From Chitinophagaceae bacterium (GTDB lineage: Bacteria > Bacteroidota > Bacteroidia > Chitinophagales > Chitinophagaceae): a stretch of 36,935 nt of DNA. Below, in pieces: positions 1 through 7,626 of this stretch (the stretch's first letter is position 1; each line of letters begins with the position of its first letter). Made by a program: the position numbers and the translations under genes. The stretch is from positions 1 through 36,935 of the forward strand of contig CANBQT010000031.1 in the NCBI GenBank assembly GCA_947371755.1, written 5' to 3'. The notes beneath the pieces were generated by a model. That model was given only the letters and a program-made list of their open reading frames with translations. It was not told the origin of the DNA and made no database searches.

Positions 1-108
1 CCAGATCTCATCCTTAGGTTTACCACTTGAAAGATAATCCTTGATGATTTCATGTTTTTCAAAATCACTAAATGATCCACTTGATTTTAAAATGGTTGTT
101 TTATGCAT
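1..108 (-). CDS. Partial IS3-type transposase orfA (N-terminus only)
   Basis: An ATG at 108 (minus strand) opens 36 uninterrupted codons that run off the window. The peptide begins MHKTTILKSSGSFSDF and continues with a helix-rich stretch containing KHEIIKDYLSSGKPKDEIW. This resembles the N-terminal helix-turn-helix of OrfA proteins of Bacteroidota IS3 elements, which bind the element ends and regulate transposition. The start is the first ATG inside the putative terminal repeat. Only the first third of a normal ~100-residue OrfA is present. The family call rests on resemblance and on the TGA-type tip. A non-transposase HTH protein is possible. Confidence 0.45.
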   Translation of the reverse strand, partial: MHKTTILKSSGSFSDFEKHEIIKDYLSSGKPKDEIW

Positions 109-149
109 TTTACACTGGTTTTAGTGTAAACCCATTTCAGGACAAGTCA
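1..149 (-). mobile_element. End of an IS3-like insertion sequence, continuing beyond the window
   Basis: Read on the minus strand, a tip beginning TGACTTGTCCTGAAATGG starts at about 149 and is followed 40 bases later by the start of a transposase-orfA-like reading frame. IS3-family elements characteristically begin with TGA and have orfA directly inside the left end. Between tip and gene is a perfect 8-bp inverted repeat (109-116 and 123-130, 6-nt spacer). The other end and the target duplication lie outside the window, so the boundary at 149 is an inference. The tip lies only 8 bases from the stop codon of the DUF559 gene. Confidence 0.5.
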
Positions 150-157
150 TGACCTCC

Positions 158-574
158 TTATTTCAATCTCCTCTTTAAAACTTTTTGGTTAACACCATAC
201 TTATCTTCAAATTCAAAAATCCAGTTTTCAATTATTTGTAAAACATATTTTTTCTTTTTTACAATATCCAAAGCATTTAATCTTAAAATTGAAATCCCTA
301 TTTTTTTTAAATCATCATCTCTAATTTCATCTTTTAAAAATACTATATCATCCTGATGAGTTATCCCGTCAACTTCTATTACTAGATTTAGATCCTTAGA
401 ATAAAAATCAACTATAAAATTTAAGATGGCTCTTTGTCTATCAAAATCATACCCCATCATCTGAAAATTTTTAAGACTATTCCAAAGTATTACTTCAGAA
501 AATGTCATTGATTTCCTAAGTTCTATTGCTCTTCTTTTATTATTGGAATTATATGGGAGGGTTTTGCGTTTCAT
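158..574 (-). CDS. DUF559 family (Vsr-like) endonuclease-fold protein
   Basis: This 138-residue protein matches the DUF559 pattern. It has an R-K-x-M-T-x-x-E-x-x-L-W helix at residues 20-31, F-x-R-Q at 44-47, an IVDFY strand at 54-58 and a VIEVDG strand at 65-70 followed by H73. DUF559 is related to the very-short-patch-repair endonuclease fold; D56, E67 and D69 are the likely metal-binding acids. There is no signal peptide, so it should act in the cytoplasm on nucleic acid. The cellular role of the family is not established. The start ATG lies 11 bases beyond the end of the palindromic repeat at 586-696. The gene looks more AT-rich than its neighbours, and its 3' end is 8 bases from a putative IS tip. 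Transfer together with the repeat is plausible. Confidence 0.85.
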   Translation of the reverse strand: MKRKTLPYNSNNKRRAIELRKSMTFSEVILWNSLKNFQMMGYDFDRQRAILNFIVDFYSKDLNLVIEVDGITHQDDIVFLKDEIRDDDLKKIGISILRLNALDIVKKKKYVLQIIENWIFEFEDKYGVNQKVLKRRLK

Positions 575-585
575 TTCAAGCTTTT

Positions 586-696
586 ACCCACCCCATGATT
601 CTGCTAACGCATAATCATTTCCCCTACCAGGAGGGGATGAAAAAGTTAATCCCCTCCTGGGAGGGGGCACCGAGCTAAGCGAGAGCAGGGGTGGGT
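586..696. repeat. Structured palindromic repeat, copy A
   Basis: The outer arms ACCCACCCC (586-594) and GGGTGGGT preceded by G (688-696) are perfectly complementary. Inside are a short hairpin (ATGATT at 595-600 with AATCAT at 613-618) and two small GC-rich palindromes (CCCCTACCAGGAGGGG at 621-636 and CCCCTCCTGGGAGGGGG at 651-667). The GC-rich arms stand out sharply from the AT-rich surroundings. It is about 75% or more identical by eye to copy B at 753-869. Its position directly upstream of the DUF559 start codon suggests it belongs with that gene, either as regulatory leader or as a REP-like substrate. Confidence 0.8.
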
Positions 697-752
697 TCAC
701 TCTTTAAAATTATAACCTCAGAAAAAAATAAAAGCAACTTTCTTCTTAAATG

Positions 753-869
753 ATTTTACCCACCCCATGATTTCGCTGACGCAAAATCATTTCCCCTCCC
801 AGGAGGGGATTTATGAACATCCCCTCTTGGGAGGGGCGCCGAGTGAAACGAGAGCGGGGTGGGTAAAAT
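753..869. repeat. Structured palindromic repeat, copy B
   Basis: Perfect 14-bp outer arms (753-766 with 856-869) enclose the same internal architecture as copy A: an ATGATTT/AAATCAT hairpin, CCCCTCCCAGGAGGGG, a short spacer, CCCCTCTTGGGAGGGG, and a GCCGAGTGAAACGAGAGC segment before the closing arm. It has the same orientation as copy A, separated by 56 bp of AT-rich DNA. It ends 7 bases short of the stop codon of the Gfo/Idh/MocA gene and could also end that transcript. Base changes between copies fall largely outside the stems or leave them intact, which hints at structural selection. That impression comes from only two copies. Confidence 0.8.
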
Positions 870-876
870 GCTCTCA

Positions 877-2172
877 TTACTTCAACTTCCAAGCACCTCT
901 AATCTTAGCCTTCACCAAAAGATTAGCTTCCGCATCATTTTTGAATTGTTCTTTGATGGGATCCCATTCTAAGTTTCTTCTTGTTTGATAAGCAATATTT
1001 GCTAAACAACATACCGAGCTTGTTCGATGCCCTGTTTCTACATCGCAGATTGGTTGCACTCCTGTTTTAATTCCATCCAACCAATTCTGATAATGATTAT
1101 CACTATTGTATAATCTAATTTCATTCGGCTGGATAGTGGCAGTTGCAATGTTTTTTGGATTACTATCCAGATATTCTCTGGCAATATCGATAGTGCCTTT
1201 CTCACCAATAAATCTAACCCCAAAGTTTCTTCCAAAATCTGCATGCTTCATCACAACGCCATTAGCATAAATCATTTCCAATCCCTTCAACTCGTTACCT
1301 TTTGGAGGGTTAAACGAAACCGGACCAGTTTGATCCATTCCTAAAGCCCATTGTGCTATGTCAAACATGTGGGCACCCCAATCGCTTAACACACCTCCCC
1401 CGTAATCTTTATACGCCCTCCAATGAGGATAGATATCTTGTTCAACCGGAGGTGATAATTCAGTGTGATAAGGATTAAAAACAGCTGGACCAACCCATCC
1501 CTCCCAATCAAGGTTGGCGGGCGTTGACATCGGTGTTAAATTATATGCGATACCTGGATCGCCCACATTCACCAACACTTCTTTCATATTTCCGATATAT
1601 CCATTGCGCACTAGTTCACATGCCTGCCGGAAATTTTTCCAGGAACGTTGCATACTACCTACTTGTAAAACCACTTTATTTTTATGTACAGCATTTACCA
1701 TGGCCCTGCCTTCCTCAATGGAATGTGCCATAGGTTTTTCTACATAGATATGTTTACCCGCATTGGCTGCCATTACCGTCATTACTGCATGCCAATGATC
1801 TGGGGTTGCAATCACTACTGCATCAATATCTTTTCTTTCCAACAACTCTCTAAAATCACTATACCCTTTAAACCCTTTGTATTCGCCTTTTTGAGCAGCT
1901 GCAGCGTGCATCTTCTCTGCAATTTTTTGAAAAACAGCAAGCTTTTGGGTATCAACATCCGAACCCGCTACTGCTTGTGTGATAGAGCTAAAACTGTTAA
2001 TCAGGCTTTTTGCCTGTTTACCTGTTCCAATATAACCCAGACTGATTCGATCACTGGGAGCAAGAAAACCTCTCCCCATTACAAAGCGAGGGATAATAGT
2101 AAAACCTATGGCAGCTTTTACACTGTTTTGTACGAATGAACGGCGACTAACCGTTTTTTGATTGGTTGTCAT
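877..2172 (-). CDS. Gfo/Idh/MocA family oxidoreductase with Tat signal
   Basis: 431 residues. The N-terminus carries a twin-arginine motif (S-R-R-S-F, residues 9-13) followed by a hydrophobic stretch, so a folded, cofactor-loaded enzyme is probably exported. The Rossmann segment GYIGTGKQ (46-53) binds the nicotinamide nucleotide. ATPDHWH (122-128) and the family-typical EKP (145-147) follow. The C-terminal half contains DWGAHMFDIAQW (264-275), typical of secreted Bacteroidota members of this family that act on sugars or polyols. The substrate cannot be told from sequence. The gene is transcribed divergently from the acylase at 2271, with 98 bp between, and has no obvious operon partner. The start ATG is at 2172, immediately before the Tat region. 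Confidence 0.92.
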   Translation of the reverse strand: MTTNQKTVSRRSFVQNSVKAAIGFTIIPRFVMGRGFLAPSDRISLGYIGTGKQAKSLINSFSSITQAVAGSDVDTQKLAVFQKIAEKMHAAAAQKGEYKGFKGYSDFRELLERKDIDAVVIATPDHWHAVMTVMAANAGKHIYVEKPMAHSIEEGRAMVNAVHKNKVVLQVGSMQRSWKNFRQACELVRNGYIGNMKEVLVNVGDPGIAYNLTPMSTPANLDWEGWVGPAVFNPYHTELSPPVEQDIYPHWRAYKDYGGGVLSDWGAHMFDIAQWALGMDQTGPVSFNPPKGNELKGLEMIYANGVVMKHADFGRNFGVRFIGEKGTIDIAREYLDSNPKNIATATIQPNEIRLYNSDNHYQNWLDGIKTGVQPICDVETGHRTSSVCCLANIAYQTRRNLEWDPIKEQFKNDAEANLLVKAKIRGAWKLK

Positions 2173-2218
2173 ATGGCAAGTATTTGATTAGAAATTTACT
2201 GCTTTCTCAGGTTAAAAG

Positions 2219-2249
2219 AAAATTTATTGGATAATCGTTATCTTCCAAA
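2219..2249 (-). promoter_or_regulatory. Candidate Bacteroidota-type promoter of the Gfo/Idh/MocA gene
   Basis: On the minus strand, TTTG (2246-2249) is followed after 19 bases by TAAATTTT (2219-2226). The Bacteroidota housekeeping sigma factor recognises TTTG about 19 bases before TAnnTTTG; here only the last base differs. It lies 46 bases upstream of the ATG. AT-rich DNA gives such matches by chance, so this is tentative. Confidence 0.35.
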
Positions 2250-2270
2250 ACCATTAGATACATCTGCCAT

Positions 2271-4691
2271 ATGCGAATCCCCTCTAGATTTCTACTATTA
2301 ACCTTTTTGAGTAGTTTTTCTCTTATTACAGGAAAAGCACAAATCAAAAATTCACTCACAGTAAAAGGACTTTATGCTTCCGTAGAAGTATTAAGGGATC
2401 AATGGGGAGTGAACCATATATACGCAAAGAATCAGCATGACTTATTTTTCGCTCAAGGTTATTGTGCTGCAAAAGACCGGCTTTTTCAATTTGAAATCTG
2501 GCGCAGACAGGCAACTGGTACAGTATCTGAAATTTTAGGAGCAAGAGAACTTAAAAGAGATATCGGCACCCGTTTGTTCAAATATAGAGGTGATTTGAAA
2601 GCCGAACTCAACCATTATCATCCCCAGGGTGAAGCCATCATCAATGCATATACTGATGGAGTTAATCGGTATATCGATGAAGTGCTGTTGCATCCTCAAT
2701 TGCTTCCATTTGAATTTAAACTATTGAAAATACTTCCGGGTAAATGGACACCTGAAGTAGTTATATCAAGACATCAAGGGTTATTAGGAAATATTACTGA
2801 AGAATTAAGTATTGGTAAGGCCGTTTCAAAAGTAGGGGCAGACAAAGTAAAAGAGCTGATGTGGTTTCATCCTAAAGATCCCAATTTAAACATCGATACT
2901 GCTATCAATCAAAAATTGTTCTCAGATAAAATTCTGGAACTATATAATTCTTATCGAAAAGAAATTGTTTTTGAATCAAGCGATATCAGTAAAGCCGAAG
3001 AAGATCCTGATGCTGTGATGAATTTATTGAACCAACAAATTCCAAATACTAATAACCCAAGTTTCGAACATGGCATTGAAGGTTCTAATAACTGGATCGT
3101 AAGTGGATCAAGAACTGCTAGTGGTCATGCCATGTTAGCAAACGATCCGCATCGAAAAATTGCTGCTCCTTCTTTACGATATATGGTACACTTAGTTGCA
3201 CCTGGCTGGAATGTTATCGGCGGTGGAGAACCAGAGATTCCAGGGGTTTCAATTGGGCATAACGAAGTAGGTGCCTGGGGCCTTACGATTTATGAAACTG
3301 ATGGAGAAGACTTGTATGTATATGATCTGAATCCAACTGATTTATCTCAATACTTCTATAAAGGAAAGTGGGTAAAGATGAAGCAGATCAAAGAAAAGAT
3401 TACAATAAAGAATAGTGCTTCAGAAACAGTAAGTTTAAATTATACCGTACATGGACCAGTTACTTTTATTGATAGCATCCATCATAAAGCTTACGCAGTA
3501 AAATGTGCCTGGCTTGAACCAGGTGGCGCGCCTTATATGGCTTCACTTAGAATTGATCAGGCTAAAAATTGGAATAGTTTTAGAGATGCTTGTAGTTATA
3601 GTCATATTCCCGGAGAGAATATGATCTGGGCAGATACAGCTGGAAATATTGGATGGCAAACGGTTGGCATCATTCCTATCAGAAAAAACTTCAGTGGTTT
3701 AGTACCCGTTCCGGGTGATGGAAGATATGAATGGCAAGGTTATTTGCCCATCAAAGAAAGGCCCCATCTATTTAATCCATCCAAAGGATTCTTTGCCACA
3801 GCAAATCAAAATGTAACTGCTGCTGATTATACACATTGGGAAGCGGTTGGTTATACATGGGCCGATCCATTTAGGGGAGATAGGATCAATGAAGTGTTAG
3901 GTAAGGATAATAAAATGACCATTCAAAAAATGCAACATTTACAAACTGATTATTTATCCATACCTGCCCGTAATTTAATTCCACTATTGCTGCCACTGGA
4001 ATTCGAAAAAAATAATTGCAGAGAATCGAAAGCGCAAATGAAGGGTTGGGATTTTATACTAGATAAACAAAGTATTCCTGCAGCTATATATGCCATGTGG
4101 GAAAGACAATTGATGCAAGAAGCCGCTAAACAGTTTATTCCAGAAAATATCAAAGGATTAGTCAATATTCAATTATCGAAATTAATAGGATGGTTAAAAA
4201 ATCCTGATGCGAAATTTGGTGCAGATCCAATTAAAGGCAGAGATACTTTTTTAAAATCCAGTTTTGAAAAAGCAGTGGAGGAGTTAGAAAAAAAATTAGG
4301 AGCGAACATAGAGAATTGGCAATATGGTCAGGAAAAATTTAAACATACTACCATCACTCATCCACTGAACAGTGTGGTGAATAAAGCATGGAAAGATCAA
4401 TTAAATGTGGGTCCGCTTCCAAGAGGAGGAAATAGCCATACACCCGGATCTACTGGTGGTGCAGATAATCAATTGAGTGGTGCTAGCTTTCGATTTATTG
4501 CAGATACCGGAAATTGGGATGATGCAGTAATGATTAATACACCAGGGCAATCTGGAGATTATAAAAGCGAATTTTATAAGAATCTATTTCCATTATGGGC
4601 AAATGACCAATATTTTCCCGCTTATTATTCAAAAGATAAAATCATTAAGTCAGCCAAAGAAAAAACTGCCTTATTGCCTCTAAAAAAATAA
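2271..4691 (+). CDS. Penicillin acylase family Ntn-hydrolase
   Basis: This 806-residue secreted amidase precursor has a signal peptide (about 1-23, ending K-A-Q). An alpha-chain region with L-R-D-x-W-G-V-N-H-I-Y-A at 41-52 is typical of the family. A linker is followed by the beta-chain start G-S-N-N-W (271-275). By family precedent the precursor cleaves itself before Ser272, whose hydroxyl and new amino group form the catalytic centre. ANDPHR (290-295) and a C-terminal NTPGQSGD stretch are also typical. Family substrates include beta-lactam side chains and N-acyl homoserine lactones; which applies here is unknown. The 38-bp gap to the following glycosidase gene suggests cotranscription. Length is normal for the family. 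Confidence 0.93.
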   Translation: MRIPSRFLLLTFLSSFSLITGKAQIKNSLTVKGLYASVEVLRDQWGVNHIYAKNQHDLFFAQGYCAAKDRLFQFEIWRRQATGTVSEILGARELKRDIGTRLFKYRGDLKAELNHYHPQGEAIINAYTDGVNRYIDEVLLHPQLLPFEFKLLKILPGKWTPEVVISRHQGLLGNITEELSIGKAVSKVGADKVKELMWFHPKDPNLNIDTAINQKLFSDKILELYNSYRKEIVFESSDISKAEEDPDAVMNLLNQQIPNTNNPSFEHGIEGSNNWIVSGSRTASGHAMLANDPHRKIAAPSLRYMVHLVAPGWNVIGGGEPEIPGVSIGHNEVGAWGLTIYETDGEDLYVYDLNPTDLSQYFYKGKWVKMKQIKEKITIKNSASETVSLNYTVHGPVTFIDSIHHKAYAVKCAWLEPGGAPYMASLRIDQAKNWNSFRDACSYSHIPGENMIWADTAGNIGWQTVGIIPIRKNFSGLVPVPGDGRYEWQGYLPIKERPHLFNPSKGFFATANQNVTAADYTHWEAVGYTWADPFRGDRINEVLGKDNKMTIQKMQHLQTDYLSIPARNLIPLLLPLEFEKNNCRESKAQMKGWDFILDKQSIPAAIYAMWERQLMQEAAKQFIPENIKGLVNIQLSKLIGWLKNPDAKFGADPIKGRDTFLKSSFEKAVEELEKKLGANIENWQYGQEKFKHTTITHPLNSVVNKAWKDQLNVGPLPRGGNSHTPGSTGGADNQLSGASFRFIADTGNWDDAVMINTPGQSGDYKSEFYKNLFPLWANDQYFPAYYSKDKIIKSAKEKTALLPLKK

Positions 4692-4729
4692 TTTATTTTT
4701 AAAAATAGATCAACTTTCAAAATTATTAT

Positions 4730-6469
4730 ATGCGCTTATTGACTTGCTTGTTATTTGCTCTGCTTTGGCATCAAACTAGTAATGCACAACCAAAGACCTA
4801 TTGTAATCCCATTAATATCGATTATGGTTATTGTCCCATTCCAAATTTTGTAGAGCAAGGCAAACACAGGGCAACAGCAGATCCCGTGATCACCGTTTTC
4901 AAAGGAAATTATTATTTATTTTCTACTAATCAGTGGGGGTATTGGTGGAGTAGCAATATGGTAAAGTGGAATTTTGTTCCCCGTAAATTTTTGAAGCCAT
5001 GGAATAAAGTATACGATGAATTATGTGCCCCGGCAACTTTGGTATTAGGTGATACTCTTTTAGTGATTGGCTCAACTTATGAAAAGAATTTTCCACTTTG
5101 GATGAGCACCAATCCTCAGAAAGATGAATGGAAAGAAGCAGTAGATTCATTTCAGGTAGGTGCCTGGGATCCTGGATTTTTTCTTGATGATGACAATCGT
5201 TTGTATATCTATTTTGGCTCCAGTAATTTTTATCCAACTTATGGACAGGAGATAGATCGTAAAACTTTGCAACCCATTGGTGAACGCAAGGAATTATTAA
5301 GACTCAATGACAAGATTCATGGATGGGAAAGATTTGGAGAGTACCATGATAATACTTTTTTAAATCCATTTATCGAAGGATCATGGATGAACAAATACCA
5401 TGGAAAATATTATTTACAATATGGTGCACCCGGCACAGAGTTTAGTGGTTATGGCGACGGTGTATATACTGCAGATCATCCACTTGGACCATTCACCTAT
5501 CAATCTCATAATCCGTTTTCTTATAAACCAGGTGGATTTGCCAATGGTGCCGGACATGGAGCAACCTATCAAGATCTTTTTAAACAATGGTGGCATGTTT
5601 CAACTATTGTATTATCAACTAAGAATAATTTCGAACGCAGAATTGGAATCTGGCCTGCACAAATAGACAAAGAAGGAATACTTTCTACCAATACAGCTTA
5701 TGGTGATTATCCGCATTATATTCCAAATGCAAAAGCAGATCATTCAGAAAGTCAGTTTACAGGCTGGATGCTTTTAAACTATAATAAACCAATTAGGGTT
5801 TCATCTACTCTCGGCGCGTTTCATGCGAATTTAGCCAATGATGAAAATATTAAAACCTACTGGAGTGCTGCAACTGGTAATAAGGGTGAATGGATTGAAT
5901 CTGACCTAGGTTCTGTTAGTACCGTGAATGCTGTTCAAATAAATTATGCTGATCAGGATGCTGAAACCATGGGAAAGGCTGGTGGATTATTTCATCAATA
6001 TAAATTGTATGGATCAATGGATGGAAAAAATTGGACCATCATAAAGGATAAGAGTGCTAATAAAACGGATGTACCGCACGATTATATCACATTCGAAAAG
6101 CCAATCGAAACAAGGTTTATCAAATTAGAGAACGTACATATGCCCTCAGGTAAATTTGCAATCAGTGGACTTCGTGCATTCGGAAAGGCAAAGGGTTCTG
6201 TCCCCGATACTGTTCAGCATTTTGTAGTATTAAGAGGTGATACAGAAAGAAGGAATTCATGGTTAAAATGGCAGGTAAATGAGAAAGCTACAGGTTATAT
6301 GATCTACACTGGAATAGCCTCTGATAAATTGTATACCAGTATGATGGTTTTAGGCGCAAATGAATATTATTTCTCAGCGATGGAAAAAGATCAAGCCTAT
6401 TATTTTCAAATAGAACCGTTCAACGAATCAGGGATAGGCAAAAGAACTGCCGTGGTGAAAGTAGACTAA
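4730..6469 (+). CDS. GH43-like glycoside hydrolase with discoidin and FN3-like domains
   Basis: 579 residues with a signal peptide (about 1-19). The catalytic five-bladed propeller spans about 24-340. ADPVI places a candidate general base at D51, WDPGFF a pKa-modulating Asp at D147, and FIEGSW a candidate acid Glu at E216, matching the family 43 triad layout. Residues about 350-485 form an F5/8-type C (discoidin) module, with YWSAA near its start and a conserved R-F-I-K-L-E strand. The last 90 residues look like a fibronectin type III domain. It probably trims plant or microbial polysaccharide side chains (arabinose, xylose or galactose) outside the cell. Exact specificity cannot be assigned. 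It is probably cotranscribed with the upstream acylase. Confidence 0.85.
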   Translation: MRLLTCLLFALLWHQTSNAQPKTYCNPINIDYGYCPIPNFVEQGKHRATADPVITVFKGNYYLFSTNQWGYWWSSNMVKWNFVPRKFLKPWNKVYDELCAPATLVLGDTLLVIGSTYEKNFPLWMSTNPQKDEWKEAVDSFQVGAWDPGFFLDDDNRLYIYFGSSNFYPTYGQEIDRKTLQPIGERKELLRLNDKIHGWERFGEYHDNTFLNPFIEGSWMNKYHGKYYLQYGAPGTEFSGYGDGVYTADHPLGPFTYQSHNPFSYKPGGFANGAGHGATYQDLFKQWWHVSTIVLSTKNNFERRIGIWPAQIDKEGILSTNTAYGDYPHYIPNAKADHSESQFTGWMLLNYNKPIRVSSTLGAFHANLANDENIKTYWSAATGNKGEWIESDLGSVSTVNAVQINYADQDAETMGKAGGLFHQYKLYGSMDGKNWTIIKDKSANKTDVPHDYITFEKPIETRFIKLENVHMPSGKFAISGLRAFGKAKGSVPDTVQHFVVLRGDTERRNSWLKWQVNEKATGYMIYTGIASDKLYTSMMVLGANEYYFSAMEKDQAYYFQIEPFNESGIGKRTAVVKVD

Positions 6470-6516
6470 TCAGCAAATTAGATTCACAAATTGCAATAAA
6501 TTATGCTGATAGAATC

Positions 6517-7164
6517 TTAGATCTGATTCTCAATAATGAATTTCATGAGGGCACCTGGAGAATTCAGTTTCAGCTTTTGCATGATATTCTTTCTGTGTGT
6601 TTCAACGGTATACACACTCAAGTGCAAATTCTGAGCAATTTCCTGATTGGTCATTCCATTTTTAATCAGCTGGATCAATTCCCTTTCGCGTTTGGTAAGG
6701 TTAAATTGTGCCAGAAATTTATCATTCGCCAGAAATTCACCTGAAGCTGGCTCGTCTTGTTGAGGAGTAGCAAATAATGCCCCAGAATACACCATTTTAA
6801 TAGTGTGAATCAATTCATCTCTCTGGCTGCTTTTTAAAAGATATCCATTTGCACCTTTAATTTTAGCTTCCTTGATGATTGCTTCATCAAAATAACCGGA
6901 TAACATAACTATTTTCACATTGGGGTATGACTGTCTGATGTATTTAATAGTTTCCAGGCCGTTCATCTTCGGCATATTAATGTCTAACAGAATCAAATCC
7001 GGTTTTGTAGTAGGCAACATTTCTAAAACTTCCCTGCCATTATTAGCAATACCGCAAAGTTCGAAATCAGGCTCCCTTCTAAGCATCATCGATAAACCTT
7101 CAATGAATAATGGATGGTCATCGGCCAGCATTATTCTAATTTTTTCGTTTTCTGAGATAGACAT
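6517..7164 (-). CDS. NarL/FixJ-type response regulator with LuxR HTH
   Basis: 215 residues. The receiver domain (about 8-125) has the acidic pair D15-D16, phosphoacceptor D61 in LLDINMP, S89 and K111. The LuxR-type HTH (about 148-212) contains L-T-K-R-E-R-E-L and NGMTNQEIAQNLHLSVYTVETHRKNI-like recognition features. It should be a phosphorylation-dependent transcription factor. No histidine kinase gene is adjacent, so it is an orphan within this window. It is convergent with the GH43-like gene (47 bp between). Its 5' side faces a 462-bp intergenic region leading to the T9SS protein gene, a possible target. Confidence 0.95.
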   Translation of the reverse strand: MSISENEKIRIMLADDHPLFIEGLSMMLRREPDFELCGIANNGREVLEMLPTTKPDLILLDINMPKMNGLETIKYIRQSYPNVKIVMLSGYFDEAIIKEAKIKGANGYLLKSSQRDELIHTIKMVYSGALFATPQQDEPASGEFLANDKFLAQFNLTKRERELIQLIKNGMTNQEIAQNLHLSVYTVETHRKNIMQKLKLNSPGALMKFIIENQI

Positions 7165-7626
7165 TTTTAAGCTTATTACCTGTTTTCTAAAATTAAAAAC
7201 TAGTTGCTATTAAAGATAAGTACTTGACTAGACAATCAGTTTTATATAATTGATACCAAAGGGTATCCTAGTTAGAACGATTTAAAAGGTATTATATTAT
7301 ATAAATGCATGATTATATAACAAAAATTCCTCCTTAAAACTATCTCATAATTCGGTGATTTCAACGCCAAAATAGGGTGTTTTAACTGAGGTAATTGATC
7401 AGCCGCCTTATTACTTTTATTAAAAGATAAACCGTTGAAATTCAGGGATTAATTAGCAATTATTCGTCAGCTAATCAAGCATTATCCGCAAAAATGTAGT
7501 CGCTAAACTACAGGTTCTATCAAGGCTGCTTTACAAGTAAAGCAATGAGTAGAAAATAGATTTGCTTAAGATTAGAGGCTATTAAAGATTGAGTAACTGG
7601 CAATTCCCCTGAATAACACCCATAAG
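7165..7626. other. Long divergent intergenic region with possible control sites
   Basis: No credible gene is present. Both flanking genes are transcribed away from this region. It holds a perfect 6-bp inverted repeat GATACC-AAAG-GGTATC (7252-7267) inside AT-rich DNA, and a TAGATTTG box (7557-7564) that fits the Bacteroidota -7 consensus TAnnTTTG, 62 bases before the T9SS gene. No clear TTTG partner is found 17-23 bases upstream of that box. The inverted repeat could bind the neighbouring response regulator, but nothing else supports that. Confidence 0.35.

Noticed and set aside
586..869. Two repeats considered as a CRISPR array
   Set aside because: Units are about 110 bp, palindromic and only two in number, and there are no cas genes. 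They do not have the repeat-spacer pattern.
767..988. Plus-strand open frame of 73 codons over the repeat and the oxidoreductase 3' end
   Set aside because: It is read through a palindromic repeat and antisense to a well-supported gene. Repeat-derived frames of this kind arise because the element lacks stops in one frame.
1684..2139. 151-codon plus-strand frame
   Set aside because: Entirely antisense to the Gfo/Idh/MocA gene, with Cys/Tyr-rich composition and no family features.
4926..5237. 103-codon minus-strand frame
   Set aside because: Antisense to the GH43 catalytic domain, with no independent evidence.
6511..6530. Inverted repeat AGAATC...GATTCT considered as a terminator between convergent genes
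   Set aside because: Only 6-bp arms, no T run, and it overlaps the coding end of the response regulator.
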